64,000 bases of DNA. It comes from Streptomyces sp. NBC_00091. GTDB lineage: Bacteria > Actinomycetota > Actinomycetes > Streptomycetales > Streptomycetaceae. Every line of letters begins with the position of its first letter. Position 1 is the stretch's first letter. The stretch lies in NCBI RefSeq assembly GCF_026343185.1, contig NZ_JAPEMA010000001.1:5766001-5830000 (forward strand). Direction: 5' to 3'. Position numbers and translations under genes: made by a program. Below are positions 24,712 to 33,615 of the stretch, in pieces. The notes under the pieces were generated by a model. It made no database searches, was not told the DNA's origin, and saw nothing but the letters and a program-made list of their open reading frames with translations.

Positions 24712-24937
24712 ATAGCGGTGCACACCTACGACGCTCAGCTCACCGCGGGTGCCCCGCAGTCGCTGCCGGACGAGGTGGCACTCGATGGTGTCGAGGAGTC
24801 CTGTCCACCTGCTGCGCGACGACGGCAGCCTGGCCGCACAAGCACACTGCCTTCGACTTCCACGCCACCGAGGGCCGCTCCTGGCGCCTCACGGTCGACG
24901 GCGACGGCGCACCCGCCGGGCCCGTGGCGGGCGGCGA
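24712..24937 (+). pseudogene. Remnant of a mycothiol-dependent maleylpyruvate isomerase-family gene
   Basis: Translation gives VHTYDAQLTAGAPQSLPDEV and, after a one-base shift near 24805, STCCATTAAWPHKHTAFDFH and EGRSWRLTVDGDG. These are recognisable pieces from the middle and C-terminal domain of the MDMPI/DinB-like family. The N-terminal metal-binding domain is absent, there is an internal frameshift, and the 3' end runs into the oppositely oriented membrane-protein gene. It is a decayed fragment, not a functional gene. Confidence 0.7.
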
Positions 24938-25924
24938 TCAGACGGCCGGGGCACCGGCGCGGGGGGTCCCGCGGCCCGCCACGGGGACGAGCTGCCCGGT
25001 GGCCGCGAGCGCGAGCCGGGAGAACAGCGTGCCCGAGAAGCCGAACAGCAGGGCGATCGCCAGGGAGATCGGCCGCGCGGGAGAGCCCCAGGAGTTGTCC
25101 AGGAACACCTGGCCCAGGAGGTTCAGCTCGGGATCGGCGAGCATCCGCACCAGCAGCAGCCCACCGGGCGCGGCCAGCGCGCCGCCGACCGGCGCCAGCA
25201 CGAGGACCCCCCAGGAGGCGGGCCGTTGCGCTCGCATGACACCGATCAGCGGCGACAGGAACCCGCCCAGACCCCCGAGGAGGAGGGACAGGCGGTGGTC
25301 GAGCACCAGGCCGATCAGCAGCACCGCCCCGAGCCCGGTGAGGGCCAGCCACAGCGCGATCCGCTGGAGCTCGTACTCGCGCTCGAACTCACCGTCCTCC
25401 TGCCAGGAGAGCTGTTCGGTGACGGCGATCAGCAGGGCGCGCTCGGCGGCGGGATCGCCGGCGTGCGCGGCGAGTTCCGCCGCGAGGGAGCCGCCCGCCG
25501 GGTCCCCGTCGGAGCCGAGGCGCAGCCGTAGGGCGCGGCAGCGCACGGCGATCTCCTCGGGCCCCTCCAGCCGCAGCAGCTGCGCCTCGACCTCGTGCAA
25601 CGCCCGCCAGGCGGAGGCCAGTTTGGACAGCGGGATGGCGACCACCCATCGCTGGGGGAGCAGCCGCCAGGCCACCTGGCCGTTCCTCTCGAGCCGGTCC
25701 AGCCGGCCGGTGACCGCCGCCAGGGAGGCGGCCGCTCCGGCGGATCCTGGCTGCGCGGCCGCACACACCTCGACCCGGGCGCGGCAGCTGTGGATGCGTG
25801 CCTGGAGCAGGCGGTAGCGAGGAGCGGCGATCAGACCCCGGCTGGTGATGTACACCACCACCAGATAGCACCCGCAGACCAGCCACAACGCCCAACGCCC
25901 CTGCTGTACGACGTACTCCACCAC
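24938..25924 (-). CDS. Hypothetical multi-helix membrane protein
   Basis: 328 aa. One N-terminal membrane segment (approximately residues 8-30, ALWLVCGCYLVVVYI), a ~160-residue cytoplasmic helical region, then four membrane segments toward the C-terminus (including WLALTGLGAVLLIGLVL and ISLAIALLFGFSGTLF). I do not recognise the family. The start GTG 25924 has GAGGAGGGGG six bases upstream, preferred over longer in-frame starts. It follows the leucine-rich-repeat gene on the same strand after 77 bases and may share its transcript. Confidence 0.7.
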   Translation of the reverse strand: MVEYVVQQGRWALWLVCGCYLVVVYITSRGLIAAPRYRLLQARIHSCRARVEVCAAAQPGSAGAAASLAAVTGRLDRLERNGQVAWRLLPQRWVVAIPLSKLASAWRALHEVEAQLLRLEGPEEIAVRCRALRLRLGSDGDPAGGSLAAELAAHAGDPAAERALLIAVTEQLSWQEDGEFEREYELQRIALWLALTGLGAVLLIGLVLDHRLSLLLGGLGGFLSPLIGVMRAQRPASWGVLVLAPVGGALAAPGGLLLVRMLADPELNLLGQVFLDNSWGSPARPISLAIALLFGFSGTLFSRLALAATGQLVPVAGRGTPRAGAPAV

Positions 25925-26001
25925 GCGGGTCCCCCTCCTCGGCGCACGGCCGTCGCCCACGACCCGCCAAGGGGCATCCTCCACCGCGGCAGGGCCCGCT
26001 G

Positions 26002-27579
26002 TCAGGGATTCGGCCCCTTCTCCGCCGGCGCCGGGAAGCGGGCCAGCTCCCGCATCAGGGAGACCGGCAGCGCGGGATGGGCGGCAGCCGCCTCGGCCAC
26101 CTGCCAGTCGGGATCGTCCAGCAGGGCGCGCAACTCCCCGGCCGGCAGCGCCGGGTGCGCGGCGGCATGGAGCCGGGCCTTGCCGTCGGTCAGGCACGTG
26201 CGCAACGCGGCCGCTGTGGCGCGGGGATGCCCCGCGACCGTCCGCAACACCCCACGCAGCGGCGGGTCGTGGCGTACGAGCTCCTCCAACAGGTCCGCCG
26301 GCACGTCGGGGTTGGCCGCCACCTGCGCGTGGATGCGTACGCCGTGCCGTGCGACCATCGCGCGCAGCAGGCCCGGGGCCAGCCCGGGGTGGGCGGCGAC
26401 GGCCCCGACCACCTTCTCGTCCGGATCGGCGGCGAGTGCGTCGCGCACCCCGGGCGGCAGATCGCGCCGCTGGGCCACGAGCATCCGTACGCCCGGCTGC
26501 GCGGACGCGGCCAGCTCCTCGACCTCGGTGGCCGGGGCGGCGGCGATCCGGGGCAGCGGCTCAGCTCCGGCCCGCAGCCCACCGGCCAGGCCGGACAGTA
26601 CGTCCAGCGGCAGGCGCGGGTGCCGGGCCAGGCCGCGCAGCACCTCCGGGTCCCGCCCGGTGGCGAGTTCCCGGATCAGTGCCTCATCGATGGACGGGTT
26701 CCCGGCGACGGCCCAGCGCACCCCGGGGACCGGATCACGGGCGAGCCGCGCGTACACCTCGCCGGGGAGCCCGGTCCGTGCGGCCACGGCCTGGCGCAGC
26801 GACGACGAGGGGTCGGCGGTGAAGAGGGCGACGGCCTCGGCCGGGGTCGCCGGGTTCTCGAGGGCCGCCCACCGGGTGTCGTGCTCCGTGGACCGGTGGG
26901 AGCCGTCGCAGGCGGCGCCCCCGCGCAGGTCACAGTCGGTGCGCGGGCAGTACGGGTCGTGGACGAAGGGTGTGGGCTCGCGGTCGCAGACCAGGCAGGA
27001 CGCGGCCGGGGGCAGCCCCTCCCCGGTGAGCAGGGCGGCGAGGAGGTCCGGCGGCAGCCCCGGGTTGGCGGCGGCCGCGCGGCGCACTTCTGCGTGCGGA
27101 TGGGCCGCGAGCCGGGCGGCCACGGTCGGGTTCGGAGTCGCGAAGAGGGCCAGCTCCGTCACCACGTCGAGCTCCGGGTCGGCGGCCAGGACCGCCGTCA
27201 CCTCGGGCGGCAGGCCTGGGCAGGCCGCCAGCTTCGCCCGGAGGGCGGCGTCGGGGCAGGCGGCGAGGAGGCACGGCCACTGCGGTAGCCCCCGGCCCTC
27301 CTCGAGCAGGGCGATGGCCGCAGCCGGCCGAGCGAGGGGATCGACATCGGCGGCGTGCAGCCGCCCCCGGTAGGCCAGGGTGACGGCGAGGCCCTCGTCG
27401 TGCGCGGCCAGGGCCAGGACCTGGTCACGGGCGAGGTCCTTGCGGCCGGCCAGTTCGGAGCCCAGCAGGCCGTCCTCACCGCCGCCCGCCGCCGGGGAGA
27501 CGGCCAGCGCGATCAGCCGGTCCAGCAGATCGGGGGGCAGAGCGGGGTTTGCGGCGAGACCGTTCAGGGTGGGGTTCAT
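26002..27579 (-). CDS. Leucine-rich repeat variant (LRV) protein with central Cys cluster
   Basis: 525 aa built of about 15-20 copies of a ~24-residue unit with the core (A)xHPxLPxDLLxxL, e.g. NPALPPDLLDRLIALA at the start and HPALPVSLMRELARF at the end. This is the LRV/HEAT-like solenoid pattern, a protein-binding scaffold. Around residues 195-230 the solenoid is interrupted by a cysteine-rich insert: CLVC, then CPRTDC, then a further Cys before DGSH. It could hold a zinc ion or an iron-sulphur cluster; the LRV founder protein also carries a cluster. No membrane or export signal. GAGGAG precedes the ATG. Confidence 0.82.
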   Translation of the reverse strand: MNPTLNGLAANPALPPDLLDRLIALAVSPAAGGGEDGLLGSELAGRKDLARDQVLALAAHDEGLAVTLAYRGRLHAADVDPLARPAAAIALLEEGRGLPQWPCLLAACPDAALRAKLAACPGLPPEVTAVLAADPELDVVTELALFATPNPTVAARLAAHPHAEVRRAAAANPGLPPDLLAALLTGEGLPPAASCLVCDREPTPFVHDPYCPRTDCDLRGGAACDGSHRSTEHDTRWAALENPATPAEAVALFTADPSSSLRQAVAARTGLPGEVYARLARDPVPGVRWAVAGNPSIDEALIRELATGRDPEVLRGLARHPRLPLDVLSGLAGGLRAGAEPLPRIAAAPATEVEELAASAQPGVRMLVAQRRDLPPGVRDALAADPDEKVVGAVAAHPGLAPGLLRAMVARHGVRIHAQVAANPDVPADLLEELVRHDPPLRGVLRTVAGHPRATAAALRTCLTDGKARLHAAAHPALPAGELRALLDDPDWQVAEAAAAHPALPVSLMRELARFPAPAEKGPNP

Positions 27580-27790
27580 GGGGTCGGCTCCTCGTAGGCC
27601 GCCGCGCGCAGGGCTTCGGTCAGGGGCGCGGCGTAGGGCCGAACCCTCGGGCGGGACCGGCGAGATGTGCGGGACCGGGGTGGCGCCGACACCTGCCCCG
27701 GCCGGGGTCTGCGCGAAGAAGCATACGGTGGTGGACGCGGTGATCCGCAGCCCGAAGCGGGCCCGGGCCGCGTACCGGGCAGGGAAGGCC
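27576..27790 (-). pseudogene. Possible frameshifted remnant upstream of the LRV gene
   Basis: On the minus strand one frame reads FPARYAARARFGLRITAS onward to PHISPVPPE. A one-base shift then leads into VRPYAAPLTEALRAAAYEEP and a TGA that overlaps the LRV start codon (ATGA). The overlap and codon bias suggest that a gene once preceded, and was coupled to, the LRV gene. No start codon or recognisable domain was found, so this is tentative. The rest of the interval to the GntR gene holds nothing I can name. Confidence 0.3.
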
Positions 27791-27876
27791 CCGTCGGGAG
27801 CCGGCCCGGTACCCGGCGGTCGTCGGCCGGCTGGGCGACGACCGCGGCGCGGCGGCCCCTACCCGGTGACCGGGTC

Positions 27877-28629
27877 TCAGCGGTCCCCGCTGCCCGGGTG
27901 GCGTTCCAGGGGGGTGGCTACTGCCGAGTTGCTCACACTGAAGGTGACGGTGCCCGCGCGGTAGCGGTCGTCGGACCACTCGATCGGGCGGCCCGTGCGC
28001 GTCGCGGAGACGTGCCGTTGGCGCAGCAGCGGGCTGCCCCGCCGGATCTCCAGCAGCCGGGCGTCCTCGCTGCCCGCCGGGAGCGCGTCGATGAGGTGCT
28101 CGCCGTACTGGGCCACGATCCCGGAGTCCGCCGCCAGGCTGTCCATCACCGAGCGGCAGTCCGGCGCCAGCGCCTCGACGGCCGCCGCCACCCAGTCGGC
28201 GTAGGCGGTGCGCTCCACCATGGTCGGTTCCCCGTCGAGCATCCGCAGCCGCAGGGCGGCGAGGATCTCCGTACCCGGCGGCAGCGCGAGCCGCTCCGCC
28301 TCCTCGGGCGTCGCGGGCCTGCGGGTCCGGGACAGGAAGCGGCTGCGGGCCTCGTGGCCGACCCCCTCGGCCCACTGCGCGAAGCTGTTCAGCTCGCCGA
28401 AGCTGTGCCGGCGCTCGTGGCGCAGAACGATCCTGCGCGCGCCCTGGCTGGAGCCGACCAGCCCCTCGGCGGCCAGGCTCGCGACAGCCTGGCGGACCGT
28501 GCCGCGCGAGACGGACCAGCGGGCCGCCAGGTCGCTCTCGGAGGGCAGCCGGGCGCCCACCGGGTACTCCCCGGACAGGATCGCCCCGCGCAGCGCCTCC
28601 GCGATCTCCAGATACCGCACCGTCCCCAT
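27877..28629 (-). CDS. GntR/HutC-family regulator with UTRA domain
   Basis: 250 aa. Winged HTH at residues 5-70 (LPSESDLAARWSVSRGTVRQ, GntR signature), then a UTRA effector domain (residues ~85-240) with the typical C-terminal IEWSDDRYRAGTVTF. HutC/PhnF-type regulators bind small metabolites or phosphorylated compounds. It is divergent from the transporter operon that starts at 28898, and an 18-bp palindrome lies in between, so it probably represses that operon. It has a paralogue at 34210 with the same layout. Confidence 0.92.
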   Translation of the reverse strand: MGTVRYLEIAEALRGAILSGEYPVGARLPSESDLAARWSVSRGTVRQAVASLAAEGLVGSSQGARRIVLRHERRHSFGELNSFAQWAEGVGHEARSRFLSRTRRPATPEEAERLALPPGTEILAALRLRMLDGEPTMVERTAYADWVAAAVEALAPDCRSVMDSLAADSGIVAQYGEHLIDALPAGSEDARLLEIRRGSPLLRQRHVSATRTGRPIEWSDDRYRAGTVTFSVSNSAVATPLERHPGSGDR

Positions 28630-28837
28630 GCCGTTCGCCCCCTGATCACCGTGTGCCGAAAGGGCGCGGTGCGCCCGACGGACATGGTGCGCCCGTCGCC
28701 GCGCGTGCGCCGCTCATGATCATTCCAGCAGGTTCTGTCACGACTTCTTTCGGTCAATCTCGTGTCTTCGTCGAGCCGTGCTCCGCGGTCCAGCCGCCGT
28801 TCACCGTCCGTACAGGCGGCCCGGGCGAACTGGAGCC

Positions 28838-28855
28838 AACTTGTCCAGACAAGTT
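28838..28855. promoter_or_regulatory. Palindromic GntR-type operator of the transporter operon
   Basis: AACTTGTCCAGACAAGTT has perfect 8-base arms around a CA centre, ending 42 bases before the binding-protein start codon. Its core TTGT-N4-ACAA is shared with the palindrome before the tmpA gene at 36721-36736, and has the architecture of known PhnF/HutC operators. Likely bound by one or both GntR proteins of this locus. Confidence 0.7.
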
Positions 28856-28897
28856 CTGCCTGGCAAGTGAAACCCCCCTTAGTCTCCGGGAGAGACC

Positions 28898-30064
28898 GTG
28901 TTCAGTTCCTCCGCCCGTCGCGGTGCGGCCGTTCTGCTCGGCGCCGCTGTCCTCACCACCCTCAGCGCGTGCGGCGCCGCTCCTGACCAGCCCGCCGCCA
29001 CCGCGGCCGACGGCAAGGGCAAGACCCAGCCGGGCACCGCCACCTCGGTCGCCGACCTCGGCGGCATGGAGGCCCTCGTCGCGGCCGCCGAGAAGGAGGG
29101 CAAGCTCAATGTGATCGCGCTGCCCCCGGACTGGGCGAACTACGGCGAGATGCTCAAGGCCTTCCAGGCCAAGTACCCGAAGATCAAGGTCACCAGCGAG
29201 AACCCGGACGCCTCCAGCTCCGACGAGATAGCCGCCGTCAAGTCCCGCAAGGGCCAGGACCGCGCCCCCGACGTCCTCGACCTCGGCATCGCCTTCGCCC
29301 GCAGCGGAGCCACCGAGAACCTCTTCGCCCCCTACAAGGTCACCGCCTGGGACAAGATCCCCGCCTCCCAGAAGGACGCGGACGCCCGCTGGTACAACGA
29401 CTACGGCGGCTACGTCTCCATCGGCTGCGACGCCGCCCGCGTCCCCACCTGCCCGCAGACCTTCGCCGACCTGCTCAAGCCCGAGTACAAGGGCAAGGTC
29501 GCCCTCAACGGCAACCCGACCAAGTCCGGCTCCGCCTTCGGCGGCGTCTACGCGGCCGCCCTCGCCAACAAGGGCTCCTTCGCCGACATCCAGCCCGGCA
29601 TCGACTTCTTCGGACAGCTCCGCAAGAGCGGCAACTTCATCCCCGTCGAGTCCACCCCGGCCACCGTCGAGAAGGGCGAGACGCCCATCTCGATCGACTG
29701 GGACTACCTCAACGCCGGCTACGCCGAGCAGTTCAAGGGCAAGGGGGTCGACTGGAAGGTCGCCGTCCCCACCGACGGCGTCTACGCCCAGTACTACTCG
29801 CAGGCCATCAACAAGGAAGCCCCCCACCCGGCGGCCGCCCGCCTGTGGATGGAGTTCCTGTACAGCGCCCAGGGCCAGAACATCTGGCTCAAGGGACACG
29901 CCCGCCCGGTCCTGCTCCCCGGCATGACCCAGGACGGCACCGCCGACAAGGACGCCGTGGCCAAGCTCCCCCAGGTCCAGGGCACCCCCTCCTTCCCGGC
30001 TTCCGCCGAACTCGACAAGGCCAAGGCCACCCTCGCCGAGAAGTGGGACAAGGCCCTCAGCTGA
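28898..30064 (+). CDS. ABC transporter substrate-binding lipoprotein
   Basis: 388 aa, extracytoplasmic solute-binding protein. Signal peptide with lipobox LSAC (Cys near residue 28), so it is membrane-anchored. The fold is that of the iron/polyamine/phosphonate-type family (YGEMLKAFQAKYPKIKV, APDVLDLG, SIDWDYLNAGY). GTG start after GGGAGAG. The stop overlaps the next start (TGATG). First gene of a five-gene operon with two permeases, an ATPase and a HAD hydrolase. The ligand is inferred as an aminophosphonate from the TmpA/TmpB genes nearby; a polyamine or other organic cation cannot be excluded. Confidence 0.9.
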   Translation: MFSSSARRGAAVLLGAAVLTTLSACGAAPDQPAATAADGKGKTQPGTATSVADLGGMEALVAAAEKEGKLNVIALPPDWANYGEMLKAFQAKYPKIKVTSENPDASSSDEIAAVKSRKGQDRAPDVLDLGIAFARSGATENLFAPYKVTAWDKIPASQKDADARWYNDYGGYVSIGCDAARVPTCPQTFADLLKPEYKGKVALNGNPTKSGSAFGGVYAAALANKGSFADIQPGIDFFGQLRKSGNFIPVESTPATVEKGETPISIDWDYLNAGYAEQFKGKGVDWKVAVPTDGVYAQYYSQAINKEAPHPAAARLWMEFLYSAQGQNIWLKGHARPVLLPGMTQDGTADKDAVAKLPQVQGTPSFPASAELDKAKATLAEKWDKALS

Positions 30065-30969
30065 TGTCCGCCCCCACCACCACCCCTCACCCGGTGAGGA
30101 CCGCCGGCGGCACCACCCGCCGCCGGCGGCGCGGCCCGCGCACCTGGCTCGCCGCCCTCCCGCTCCTCACCTTCACCGGGCTCTGCTTCGGCATCCCCCT
30201 CGGCGCCATCGCCTTCGGCGCGGTCACCCGCACCGACCCCGCCACCGGCGCCACCCAGGTCACCGGCGAGCACCTCGCGCGCTCCCTCCAGGGCCCCTAC
30301 CTCGGCTCGCTCGCCGGCAGCGTCCAGCTCTCCGCCCTGACCGCACTGCTCGGCGGAGTGCTCGGCGTCCTCATCGCGCAGGCGCTGGTCACCTCCCGCT
30401 CCACCGCCCTGCGCTCGGCGGCCCTGACCGCCTCCGGCGTCCTCGCCAACTTCGGCGGAGTGCCGCTCGCCTTCGCGTTCATCGCCACCGCGGGGATCTC
30501 CGGGGTCGTCACCCAGCTCGCCGACCTCACCGACCTCGGCTGGAACCTGTACTCCTTCACCGGACTCGCCGTGGTCTACCTGTACTTCCTCATCCCCCTG
30601 ATGGTGATCGTGATCGTTCCGGCGCTGGACGGGCTGCGCCCGCAGTGGCGCGAAGCCGCCCAGAACAACGGGGCGAGCGGATGGCAGTTCTGGCGCCACG
30701 TCGGCCTGCCCGTGCTCGCGCCCTCCCTGCTCGGCGGCTTCGTCCTGCTCTTCGGCACCGCCTTCGCCGCCCACGCGACCGCGGCGGCCCTCGTCGGCGG
30801 CTCCGTCCCGCTGGTGACGCTGAAGATCGCGGACGCCCTCTCCGGCAACGTGCTCACCGGCCAGGAGAACGTGGCGCTCGCCCTCGGCCTCGACATGATC
30901 CTGATCGCCGGCCTGGTCATGGCGGTCTACCTGCCCCTCCAGCGACGGAGCGCCCGATGGCTTCGATGA
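30064..30969 (+). CDS. ABC transporter permease
   Basis: 301 aa. Six predicted membrane helices and the binding-protein-dependent transport motif EAAQNNGASGWQFWRHVGLP (cytoplasmic EAA loop) at about residue 195. The N-terminal 25 residues are a basic cytoplasmic tail (RRRRRGPR). Its ATG overlaps the binding-protein stop. Forms the membrane channel with the next permease. Confidence 0.92.
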   Translation: MSAPTTTPHPVRTAGGTTRRRRRGPRTWLAALPLLTFTGLCFGIPLGAIAFGAVTRTDPATGATQVTGEHLARSLQGPYLGSLAGSVQLSALTALLGGVLGVLIAQALVTSRSTALRSAALTASGVLANFGGVPLAFAFIATAGISGVVTQLADLTDLGWNLYSFTGLAVVYLYFLIPLMVIVIVPALDGLRPQWREAAQNNGASGWQFWRHVGLPVLAPSLLGGFVLLFGTAFAAHATAAALVGGSVPLVTLKIADALSGNVLTGQENVALALGLDMILIAGLVMAVYLPLQRRSARWLR

Positions 30970-31850
30970 CCGACACCGCCCCGCGGACCCGCGCGGCCGA
31001 GGGGACGAAGGCCCGCCGGCGCCCCCGCCCCCGGGTCTGGCGCGGAGCCGTACTGGCCCTCGCGGGCGCGTACTTCCTGCTCCCGCTGATCGCCTCCTTC
31101 GTCTTCACCGTGCACGTGCCCGGCCAGGGGATCAGCTTCGAGGCGTACACCCGGCTGCTCGGCGCCGAGGGCTTCACCGAGAGCCTGCTGCTCTCCCTCG
31201 GCCTGGCCGCCGCCACCATCGCCCTGTGCCTGCTGCTCGCGGTGCCCGCGCTGATCGCCGTACGGATCGGCTCGCCCAGGCTGCGGCCCGTGGTGGAGGT
31301 GATGTGCATGCTGCCGCTGGTGGTGCCGCCCATCGCCCTGGTCACCGGCATCACCACCGTGCTGCGCTGGGGACCCGAACACCTGTCGCGGACCCCGCTG
31401 TACCAGACCTTCCTCGCCGTGCAGAACGAGAAGTTCCCCGTGGTCCTGGTCCTCGCCTACACGGTGCTGGCCCTGCCCTTCGTCCACCGCTCCCTCGATG
31501 CGGGCCTGCGCGCCGTGGACGTCCCCACCCTGGTCGAGGCCGCCCGCAGCTGCGGGGCGAGCTGGCCCTACGTCGTCCTGCGCGTGCTGCTGCCCAACCT
31601 GCGGGCCTCGCTCGCCGGAGCGTCGTTCCTCACCCTGGCGCTGGTCCTCGGCGAGTTCACCATCGCCTCGCTGCTCGGCTTCAGGCCCTTCGCGGTGTGG
31701 ATCGTCTCCATCTCCGGAGCCCAGGCCCGGATGTCGGTGGCCGTCTCCATCCTCAGCCTCCTCATCACCTGGCTGCTGCTGCTCGCCCTCTCGCGGGCCG
31801 GAACCACCTCCTCCACCGTGGCCCCCGCCACCTCCCGCAAGGAGCCCTGA
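30957..31850 (+). CDS. ABC transporter permease
   Basis: 297 aa. Six membrane helices with the EAA loop EAARSCGASWPYVVLRVLLP near residue 190. It overlaps the first permease by 13 bases and GACGGAG lies just before its ATG. Second half of the heterodimeric channel. The short Ser/Thr-rich tail is of no obvious importance. Confidence 0.92.
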   Translation: MASMTDTAPRTRAAEGTKARRRPRPRVWRGAVLALAGAYFLLPLIASFVFTVHVPGQGISFEAYTRLLGAEGFTESLLLSLGLAAATIALCLLLAVPALIAVRIGSPRLRPVVEVMCMLPLVVPPIALVTGITTVLRWGPEHLSRTPLYQTFLAVQNEKFPVVLVLAYTVLALPFVHRSLDAGLRAVDVPTLVEAARSCGASWPYVVLRVLLPNLRASLAGASFLTLALVLGEFTIASLLGFRPFAVWIVSISGAQARMSVAVSILSLLITWLLLLALSRAGTTSSTVAPATSRKEP

Positions 31851-31855
31851 CTCAC

Positions 31856-32953
31856 ATGTCCACCATCCTTCCCGCGGCCAGGAAGCCGGAAGGCTCCGCA
31901 GACGCCCCCACCGGCGCGCGCGTCGAATTCCGCGGACTGCGCCGGGCCTTCGGGCCCACCGTCGCCCTCGACGGACTCGACCTGAGCGTCGAACCCGGCG
32001 AACTCCTCGCCCTGCTCGGCCCGTCGGGCTGCGGCAAGACCACCGCGCTGCGCGTCCTCGCCGGCTTCGAACAGCCCGACTCCGGCGAGGTCCTGGTCGA
32101 CGGAGAGGACATCACCCGGGTCCCGGCCAACCGCCGCGACGCCGGGATGGTCTTCCAGTCGTACAGCCTCTTCCCCAACCTCAACGCCCGCGAGAACGTC
32201 GCCTTCGGCCTGCGCGTGCGCAACGTGCCGGCGGCCCGCCGCCGCGAACGCGCCGCCGAACTCCTCGACCTGGTCGGCCTGCCCGAGCACGGCGACCGCT
32301 ACCCGCACCAGATGTCCGGCGGACAGCAGCAGCGCGTCGCGCTCGCCCGCGCCCTGGCCCTGCGCCCGCGCGTACTGCTGCTCGACGAACCGCTCTCCGC
32401 CCTGGACGCCAAGGTACGGGCGAACCTGCGCGAGGAGATCCGCAGGCTCCAGCTCTCCCTCGGCATCACCACCGTGTTCGTCACCCACGACCAGGAGGAG
32501 GCCCTGTCCATGGCCGACCGGGTCGCCGTGCTCAACGCCGGGAAGCTCGAACAGTGCGCCGCCCCCGCCGAACTCTACGAGCGGCCCGCGACGCCCTTCG
32601 TCGCCGAGTTCGTCGGCACCATGAACCGGCTGCCCGGCCGGCTCACCGGCTCCGGCCTGGTCGAGGTGGCGGGCACCCGCCTGCCCGTCGACGGCCCGGT
32701 CCCCGCCACGCCCGAGGTGGAGGTGCTGGTCCGCCCCGAGAACCTCACCGTGGCCGCCGACACCGAGGGGAGCGCCACCGTGGTGTCGGCCTCCTTCTTC
32801 GGCGCCGTCACCCGCCTCCACCTCGAACTGCCCGGCGGCACCCGGGTCAAGGCCGACCTGCCGTCGCGGGAGGCCGCGGAGCTGGCGCCGGGCGCGCGGG
32901 CCGACGTACGCCCGGCCGAGCGGCCCGTGCTCGTCGTGGCGAGGACCCCGTGA
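31856..32953 (+). CDS. ABC transporter ATPase (polyamine/phosphonate type)
   Basis: 365 aa. Walker A LGPSGCGKTT, Q-loop MVFQSYSLFP, signature MSGGQQQR, Walker B VLLLDEPLSALD, H-loop THDQ, followed by a TOBE regulatory domain (residues ~270-360, VEVLVRPENLTV). AAGGAG stands about 11 bases before the ATG. The stop overlaps the start of the HAD gene (GTGA). Energises the two preceding permeases. Confidence 0.93.
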   Translation: MSTILPAARKPEGSADAPTGARVEFRGLRRAFGPTVALDGLDLSVEPGELLALLGPSGCGKTTALRVLAGFEQPDSGEVLVDGEDITRVPANRRDAGMVFQSYSLFPNLNARENVAFGLRVRNVPAARRRERAAELLDLVGLPEHGDRYPHQMSGGQQQRVALARALALRPRVLLLDEPLSALDAKVRANLREEIRRLQLSLGITTVFVTHDQEEALSMADRVAVLNAGKLEQCAAPAELYERPATPFVAEFVGTMNRLPGRLTGSGLVEVAGTRLPVDGPVPATPEVEVLVRPENLTVAADTEGSATVVSASFFGAVTRLHLELPGGTRVKADLPSREAAELAPGARADVRPAERPVLVVARTP

Positions 32954-33615
32954 ACGGACCGGCCGCCGTGCTCTTCGACATGGACGGCACCCTCGTCGAC
33001 ACCGAAGTGCTGTGGTGGCGGACCACCGAGGAGAGCGCCGCCCGGCTCGGCCACCGGCTCGGACCGGCGGACGCCCCCGAGGTCGTCGGCCGCGCCGTCG
33101 CGGACACGGCCGCACACCTCGTACGGACCGCCGGCGCGGGAGACCCCGACGCCGTGGCCGCCGAACTCACCGAGGGCTTCTTCCGCCGGGTCGCCGCCGG
33201 GGCACCCCTGCGCCCCGGGGCCCGGCGGCTGCTGACCGCCCTGGAGGCCGAGGGTGTGCCCTTCGCCCTGGTCAGCGCCTCGCCCCGGGTGGTGGTCGAC
33301 CAGGTCGTGGGGGGCGCGCTGGCCCGCGTCCCCTTCGCCTTCACCCTGTCGGCCGACGACACCGTACGGACCAAGCCCCACCCCGACCCGTACCGGGCGG
33401 CGGCCGAACGCCTGGGCCTGGCACCGGGGGAGTGCGTCGCGGTGGAGGACTCCCCGGACGGCGCCGCCTCGGCCGAGGCGGCGGGCTGCCCGGTCCTGGT
33501 GGTGCCCTCGCTGCTCGAGGTACCGCCCTCGGCGGCCCGTACCTTCGCGGCCTCCCTCGAGGAGGTCACCCCGGAGGTCCTGCGCGGCTGCACCGGCGCC
33601 GGGTCCGCCGCCTAG
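32950..33615 (+). CDS. HAD-superfamily hydrolase (beta-phosphoglucomutase-like)
   Basis: 221 aa. Motif I FDMDGTLVDTE with the nucleophile Asp9, motif II LVSASP, motif III Lys in RTKPHPDPY, motif IV VEDSPDGAASAEAAG, plus a helical cap (residues 16-85). This is the phosphatase/phosphomutase subgroup. It does not carry the DxAGT start or the Schiff-base lysine pattern of phosphonoacetaldehyde hydrolase (PhnX), so it is more likely a phosphatase. Translationally coupled to the transporter ATPase. Confidence 0.88.
   Translation: MNGPAAVLFDMDGTLVDTEVLWWRTTEESAARLGHRLGPADAPEVVGRAVADTAAHLVRTAGAGDPDAVAAELTEGFFRRVAAGAPLRPGARRLLTALEAEGVPFALVSASPRVVVDQVVGGALARVPFAFTLSADDTVRTKPHPDPYRAAAERLGLAPGECVAVEDSPDGAASAEAAGCPVLVVPSLLEVPPSAARTFAASLEEVTPEVLRGCTGAGSAA

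Noticed and set aside
32950..33615. Annotation of the HAD protein as phosphonoacetaldehyde hydrolase (PhnX)
   Set aside because: Motif I is DMDGT, not DxAGT, and the expected Schiff-base lysine pattern in the cap is not seen.
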